NCBI RefSeq assembly: GCF_018882295.1
Contig: NZ_JACVOR010000002.1
Location: forward strand, 186,001 to 250,000
Reading direction: 5' to 3'
DNA length: 64,000 bases
Source: Polynucleobacter sp. 80A-SIGWE
Lineage (GTDB): Bacteria > Pseudomonadota > Gammaproteobacteria > Burkholderiales > Burkholderiaceae
The translations under genes and the position numbers were made by a program. Each line of letters begins with the position of its first letter. The first letter of the stretch is position 1. The notes below the pieces were generated by a model. That model did not search any database. It saw only the letters and a program-made list of their open reading frames with translations, and was not told the DNA's origin. Of this stretch, positions 59,463-64,000 are shown piece by piece.

Positions 59463-60032
59463 TTACTTAACTGCAGCTGTACCAACAACTTCGATGTCAG
59501 TGCGGCGGTTCTTAGCGCGGCCTTCAGCAGTTGCATTTGATGCAACTGGATTGCTCTTGCCTTTTGATTCTGTGTAAATACGGCTACCGTCAACACCTTT
59601 GCTTACCAAGTAAGCTTTAACGGACTGAGCACGACGCTGGCCGAGAGCCATGTTGTAAGCATCAGTACCAACGCTATCAGTGTTACCAACAGCAATAATT
59701 ACTTCTAATTTGATCTTGTTCAAGTCAGCAGCGATCTTGTCCAATGTAGCTTTACCTTCTGGCTTCAATGTAGCTTTGTCGAAGTCATAGAGTGTGTCAG
59801 CTTGCAAAGTGATCTTGCTTTGGCTGATGCTTGGAGCAGCTTTAGGAGCTAACCAGCCATCACAACCCTTAGCAGCAGTTGCAGGTGTCCAGTTGTTATC
59901 ACGCCAGCACAATGTGCCGTCGCCGTTTTTCCAATTCAAGCCAGAGCTGTTTTCCCAGTTATCAGAAGCCATTGCTGCAGAAGCAGAAACAGTGATAACA
60001 GAAGCTAGCAACACTTTTAGGGTTTTGTTCAT
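59463..60032 (-). CDS. OmpA family outer-membrane/peptidoglycan-binding protein
   Basis: A 189-residue protein with signal peptide (LKVLLASVITVSASAAMA). A short tryptophan-rich linker (NWENSSGLNWKNGDGTLCWRDNNW) precedes the C-terminal OmpA domain: YDFDKATLKPEGKATLDKIA, GNTDSVGTDAYNMALGQRRAQSV, and ATAEGRAKNRRTDIEVVG, which binds peptidoglycan diaminopimelate. There is no room for an eight-stranded barrel, so it resembles the short Burkholderiales OmpA/OmpW-independent form. GAGGA stands before the ATG. It is divergent from gyrA, as in Burkholderia and Ralstonia. Confidence 0.92.
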   Translation of the reverse strand: MNKTLKVLLASVITVSASAAMASDNWENSSGLNWKNGDGTLCWRDNNWTPATAAKGCDGWLAPKAAPSISQSKITLQADTLYDFDKATLKPEGKATLDKIAADLNKIKLEVIIAVGNTDSVGTDAYNMALGQRRAQSVKAYLVSKGVDGSRIYTESKGKSNPVASNATAEGRAKNRRTDIEVVGTAAVK

Positions 60033-60138
60033 TTTTAGTCCTCAAAAATCTCTTTTTTAATTAAAGTCAAACTTAAATGTAATTCGCCCTACTTTGAAGC
60101 AAAAAACCGCAAAGCGACACATCTCAATTTCGTACAAA

Positions 60139-60168
60139 CTGACAGAATATTAGCATAGGGGCTATCAG
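60139..60168 (+). promoter_or_regulatory. Candidate promoter for gyrA
   Basis: CTGACA (five of six matches to the -35 consensus) and TATCAG (four of six) are 18 bases apart, 25 bases before the gyrA ATG. The leader would be about 18 bases and shows no Shine-Dalgarno sequence. Read by eye and weak on its own. Confidence 0.3.
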
Positions 60169-60192
60169 TCATCAAAATGATATTATTTCTAA

Positions 60193-62907
60193 ATGGAACA
60201 AGCCGCTAAAGAAACACTACCAATATCCCTAGAAGACGAAATGCGGCGGTCCTATTTGGACTACGCAATGAGCGTCATTGTCGGCAGAGCCCTGCCAGAC
60301 GTACGTGACGGCCTCAAACCGGTTCATCGCCGGGTCTTATTTGCGATGTATGAATTAAACAACGATTGGAACCGTGCTTACAAAAAATCTGCCCGTATAG
60401 TTGGCGATGTGATCGGTAAATACCACCCACATGGCGATTCTGCGGTGTATGACACCATTGTTCGCATGGCCCAGGACTTCTCTCTGCGCTATATGCTGGT
60501 TGACGGACAGGGTAACTTTGGCTCCGTAGACGGCGATAACGCTGCTGCAATGCGGTATACCGAGATCCGCCTTCGTAAGATCGCCCATGAGTTATTGGCC
60601 GATTTGGACAAGGAAACCGTGGATTTCGGGCCAAATTACGACGGTAGCGAGAAAGAACCCCTGATTCTTCCTGCAAAAGTGCCTAATTTGCTGATTAACG
60701 GCAGCTCAGGCATTGCCGTGGGTATGGCGACCAATATCCCCCCGCACAACCTGGATGAGGTCGTTACAGCCTGTTTACACGTCCTACACAACCCAGAATG
60801 CACGATCGACGAGCTGATTGAGATCATTCCGGCCCCAGATTTCCCGACCGCCGGCATTATTTATGGGGTTCAAGGTGTTCGTGAGGGCTATCGCACTGGC
60901 CGTGGCCGTGTAGTGATGCGCGCCAAGACCCACTTTGAAGACCTTGATAAGGGTGCTCGTCAGGCCATCATCGTCGATGAGTTGCCATACCAGGTAAATA
61001 AAAAGAACTTGCTCGAGCGAATTGCTGAGTTGGTGAATGAGAAAAAAGTAGAAGGTATTTCTGATCTGCGCGATGAATCTGATAAGTCAGGTATGCGCGT
61101 CGTGATCGAGCTCAAGCGTGGTGAAGTGCCTGAAGTAGTTCTCAATAATTTGTACAAGAGCACTCAACTGCAAGATAACTTCGGTATGAACATGGTGGCA
61201 TTGGTAGATAACCAACCGCGCCTGTTGAACTTGAAGCAAATGCTTGAGTACTTCTTGCAGCATCGTCGTGAAGTGGTTACACGTCGTACGATTTTTGAAT
61301 TACGCAAAGCACGCGAGCGTGGTCATGTCTTAGAAGGTTTGGCTGTTGCATTAGCAAACATTGATGAATTTATTGCCATCATTAAAGCTGCTGCAAACCC
61401 AGTGATTGCTAAGTCAGAATTGATGAGCAAGGCATGGGATTCTTCTATGGTGCGCGAGATGTTAGCGCGCGCTGAGACGGATACTCCGGGCGGTCGCAAC
61501 GCTTATCGCCCTGAAGGTTTATTGCCTGAGTACGGCATGCAATCTACCGGCCTCTATCGTTTGTCTGATAGCCAGGCGCAAGAAATTTTGCAGATGCGTT
61601 TGCAACGCTTGACTGGCCTTGAGCAAGACAAGATCGTTAATGAGTACAAAGATGTGATGGCAGAGATTTCTGACTTACTCGACTTACTTGCTAAGCCAGA
61701 GCGCGTCACTCAAGTCATTGAGTCTGAATTAAAAGAAGTGCAAGCTGAATTTGGTATTGCTGGTGGTGACACTGGTCGTCGTTCATTTATTGAAATGAAT
61801 GCAACCGAGTTGTTCACAGAAGATTTGATCACTCCGCAAGATATGGTGGTCACACTTTCTAACACTGGTTATATGAAGAGTCAGCCTCTGAGTGAATACC
61901 GTGCGCAAAAACGTGGTGGTCGTGGCAAGCAAGCTGCAGCTACTAAGAATGAAGATTGGATTGAAACACTCTTCGTTGCGAATACGCATGACATCATTCT
62001 GTGTTTCTCTGATCGTGGACGCATGTACTGGCTCAAGGTGTGGGAGGTTCCACAAGGTAGCCGTAACTCACGTGGCAAGCCGATCGTCAATATGTTCCCA
62101 TTGATTGAAGGCGAAAAGATTACTGTGATTCTCCCAATCAAGGGATATCAAGATGATCATTACGTCTTTATGGCAACGAGCCTGGGTACAGTGAAGAAGA
62201 CGCGTTTGTCTGACTTCTCCAATCCACGTAAAGCTGGAATTATTGCTGTTGACTTAAATGAAAACGACTTCTTAGTTGGTGCAGCCATTACTGATGGTCA
62301 GCATGATGTGATGTTGTTCTCTGACGCTGGTAAAGCGGTGCGTTTTGATGAGAATGATGTTCGTCCAATGGGTCGTACAGCGCGCGGCGTGCGCGGTATG
62401 AACTTGGGTGAAGGTCATCAAGTGATTGCCATGTTAGTTGCCCCAGCTGAAGCTGCTGAAGGTGCCGAAGCAGTTGTGGTTGATGCGAATGGCCTCGCTA
62501 TTCCAAGCAGCGTATTGACTGCAACAGAAAATGGTTTTGGTAAACGCACTCCGATTGGTGAATACACCCGTCATGGTCGCGGCACCAAAGGCATGATTGC
62601 AATTCAGACAACTGAGCGTAACGGTAAAGTTGTTGCCGCTGCTTTGGTGTCCCCTGAAGATCAAATTATGTTGATCACTACTGGCGGCATCTTGGTGCGC
62701 ACACGTGTTTCAGAGATTCGTGAGATGGGACGCGCAACACAAGGCGTCACTTTGATCAACGTCGATGAAGGTACGCGTTTGTCTGGCTTGCAGCGTATTG
62801 CTGAAAGCGATTCTGATGATGAGAATGATTTGGATGATGGTGAAGAGGAAGATGTTTCCGCTGATCCAGCAGTTGACTCCAATTCTGATGAAGCTGGTGA
62901 TGCCTAA
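60193..62907 (+). CDS. gyrA: DNA gyrase subunit A
   Basis: A 904-residue type IIA topoisomerase subunit that cuts and rejoins DNA to add negative supercoils. The catalytic tyrosine is Tyr122 ([10 protein letters not shown]). The quinolone-determining residues are the wild-type Ser83 and Asp87 (PHGDSAVYD). The C-terminal beta-pinwheel begins with the GyrA box QKRGGRGK near 573-580, which separates it from ParC. The tail is strongly acidic ([19 protein letters not shown]). It is divergent from the ompA-like gene and followed by serC. Confidence 0.98.
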   Translation: MEQAAKETLPISLEDEMRRSYLDYAMSVIVGRALPDVRDGLKPVHRRVLFAMYELNNDWNRAYKKSARIVGDVIGKYHPHGDSAVYDTIVRMAQDFSLRYMLVDGQGNFGSVDGDNAAAMRYTEIRLRKIAHELLADLDKETVDFGPNYDGSEKEPLILPAKVPNLLINGSSGIAVGMATNIPPHNLDEVVTACLHVLHNPECTIDELIEIIPAPDFPTAGIIYGVQGVREGYRTGRGRVVMRAKTHFEDLDKGARQAIIVDELPYQVNKKNLLERIAELVNEKKVEGISDLRDESDKSGMRVVIELKRGEVPEVVLNNLYKSTQLQDNFGMNMVALVDNQPRLLNLKQMLEYFLQHRREVVTRRTIFELRKARERGHVLEGLAVALANIDEFIAIIKAAANPVIAKSELMSKAWDSSMVREMLARAETDTPGGRNAYRPEGLLPEYGMQSTGLYRLSDSQAQEILQMRLQRLTGLEQDKIVNEYKDVMAEISDLLDLLAKPERVTQVIESELKEVQAEFGIAGGDTGRRSFIEMNATELFTEDLITPQDMVVTLSNTGYMKSQPLSEYRAQKRGGRGKQAAATKNEDWIETLFVANTHDIILCFSDRGRMYWLKVWEVPQGSRNSRGKPIVNMFPLIEGEKITVILPIKGYQDDHYVFMATSLGTVKKTRLSDFSNPRKAGIIAVDLNENDFLVGAAITDGQHDVMLFSDAGKAVRFDENDVRPMGRTARGVRGMNLGEGHQVIAMLVAPAEAAEGAEAVVVDANGLAIPSSVLTATENGFGKRTPIGEYTRHGRGTKGMIAIQTTERNGKVVAAALVSPEDQIMLITTGGILVRTRVSEIREMGRATQGVTLINVDEGTRLSGLQRIAESDSDDENDLDDGEEEDVSADPAVDSNSDEAGDA

Positions 62908-62938
62908 TTGGCATTCATACAAGGTTAATTAATTCATC

Positions 62939-64000
62939 ATGACGTTTGACCGCCGCATTTTCAATTTCGCTGCGGGGCCTGCTACCTTGCCTGAAGAGGT
63001 ATTGCGGCAGGCTGCTGCAGAGATGTTGAATTGGCAAGGCTTAGGTGCCAGCGTCATGGAGGTCAGCCATCGCGGCAAAGAGTTCATGGCTCTTTATGAG
63101 GAAGTGCTGCAAGATTTACGCACCCTCATGGGTATTCCAGATTCTTATGAAATATTGATGCTTCAAGGTGGTGGCTTAGGTCAAAATGCTGCTATTCCAA
63201 TGAACCTCATGCCATTAGCCAAGAATGGCCCCAAAGCGGATTTTTTGGTAACTGGTGTGTGGTCTGAAAAGTCATTTAAAGAAGCTGAAAAATATGGTGT
63301 GGCTCATTTAGCTGCATCTTCAGCTTCTGAAAAATTCAATACGATTCCAGAACGTTCTACTTGGCAGTTATCCGATGATGCTGCTTACGTTCATTACTGT
63401 GCCAATGAAACTATTGGTGGCGTAGAGTTTCCAGATGTGCCAGATGTAAACGGTAAGTTATTGGTTGCCGATATTTCTAGCAATATCCTTTCCAAAGAAA
63501 TGGATGTCACAAAGTGTGGCGTATGGTTTGGTGGTGCGCAAAAGAATATCGGCCCATCCGGGGTAACTATCGTCATCGTTCGGAAAGATTTGATGGGGCA
63601 CAGCATGAAGATCACTCCATCGATTTGGGATTGGTCTAAGCAGGCTTCAACTGACTCGATGTTGAACACGCCTCCAACCTTTTCAATCTATATGGCTGGA
63701 TTAGGATTTAAGTGGTTGCTAAAACAAGGTGGCGTAAAAGCGATTGAGAAGCGTAATCAAGAAAAAGCAGAATTACTCTACAGCTTCTTGGATCAAAGCA
63801 GTCTTTACGAAAATCGTATTCCTAAAGAATATCGCTCCAGAATGAACGTCACCTTCTTCTTGAAGAATGAAGATTTAAATGCTCAGTTCTTAGAGCAATC
63901 TAATGCGGCTGGCTTGGTTGCCTTGCGTGGTCATAAGGCGGCCGGGGGTATGCGCGCCAGTATTTACAACGCAATGCCGCTCGAAGGCGTTAAGGCCTTA
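62939..64000 (+). CDS. serC: Phosphoserine aminotransferase SerC (partial, 3' end off the right edge)
   Basis: The first 354 codons of SerC, which makes phosphoserine from phosphohydroxypyruvate and also serves vitamin B6 synthesis. Motifs: FNFAAGPATLPEEVL at the start, ASVMEVSHRGKEF, LMLQGGGLGQNAAIPMNL, and the PLP lysine in FGGAQKNIGPSGVTI near 197-211. The frame stays open to the last base. Complete SerC is about 360 residues, so only a few are missing. gyrA-serC is a fixed order in Burkholderiales. It starts 31 bases after gyrA. Confidence 0.96.
   Translation, partial: MTFDRRIFNFAAGPATLPEEVLRQAAAEMLNWQGLGASVMEVSHRGKEFMALYEEVLQDLRTLMGIPDSYEILMLQGGGLGQNAAIPMNLMPLAKNGPKADFLVTGVWSEKSFKEAEKYGVAHLAASSASEKFNTIPERSTWQLSDDAAYVHYCANETIGGVEFPDVPDVNGKLLVADISSNILSKEMDVTKCGVWFGGAQKNIGPSGVTIVIVRKDLMGHSMKITPSIWDWSKQASTDSMLNTPPTFSIYMAGLGFKWLLKQGGVKAIEKRNQEKAELLYSFLDQSSLYENRIPKEYRSRMNVTFFLKNEDLNAQFLEQSNAAGLVALRGHKAAGGMRASIYNAMPLEGVKAL

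Overview
The window looks like a chromosomal segment of a free-living betaproteobacterium of the Burkholderiaceae, most likely a Polynucleobacter-like freshwater bacterium. The evidence is the Burkholderiales-type block ssrA-gph-ubiG-ompA-gyrA-serC at the right end, a tmRNA tag reading ANDERFALAA, many orphan tripartite-tricarboxylate (Bug-type) receptors, compact spacing, and an AT-moderate composition (judged by eye, not computed). I saw no insertion sequence, prophage, CRISPR array, tRNA or rRNA. The only non-coding RNA gene found is tmRNA. No gene-free stretch exceeds 300 bases. Two genes are cut by the window edges: a histone-deacetylase-like gene at the left and serC at the right.

Region 1 (1-7,600) is a light-damage and photo-oxidative neighbourhood. 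It holds a Cry-DASH photolyase and an iron-sulfur (FeS-BCP) photolyase, with the small families DUF2256, DUF2805, DCC/DUF393, chalcone-isomerase-like, DUF3833, DUF2237 and DUF2452, plus an SDR. Region 2 (7,600-10,500) has a quinone oxidoreductase, a periplasmic-type binding domain without signal peptide, and a Bug receptor. Region 3 (10,600-17,400) is a complete System I cytochrome c maturation operon, ccmABCDEFGHI, with overlapping start and stop codons. Region 4 (17,400-21,600) holds an SDR, an orphan TAXI protein with two membrane anchors, a 2OG-Fe(II) oxygenase and an MFS carrier.

Region 5 (21,600-31,200) is the cbb3 oxidase locus: ccoI-ccoS, then a perfect FNR/ANR box, then ccoN-ccoO-ccoQ-ccoP-ccoG, a very short FixH and an unknown membrane protein. 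A convergent fnr-type regulator and a SafE-type membrane protein follow. The Ccm operon supplies haem attachment for CcoO and CcoP, CcoI supplies copper, and FNR probably switches the oxidase on at low oxygen, so regions 3 and 5 work together. Region 6 (31,200-35,350) has a SulP transporter, DUF2177, a universal stress protein and an M23 peptidase.

Region 7 (35,375-43,635) is a catabolic cluster: an enolase-superfamily dehydratase, a TAXI-TRAP transporter, a DapA-like lyase/aldolase, a D-2-hydroxyacid dehydrogenase and two paralogous 3-hydroxyacyl-CoA-dehydrogenase-like enzymes. Region 8 (43,670-47,110) has a b-type cytochrome, cytochrome c', an M50 protease, small ORFs, a DODA-type dioxygenase and crcB. 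Region 9 (47,127-50,137) is a tightly coupled operon of a hydroxyacid dehydrogenase, a split CHR transporter and a Bug receptor. Region 10 (50,200-57,470) holds trhO, two more Bug receptors, a carboxymuconolactone-decarboxylase-like protein, a methyltransferase and an IlvD/Edd sugar-acid dehydratase. Region 11 (57,500-64,000) is the conserved housekeeping block with ssrA, gph, ubiG, ompA, gyrA and serC.
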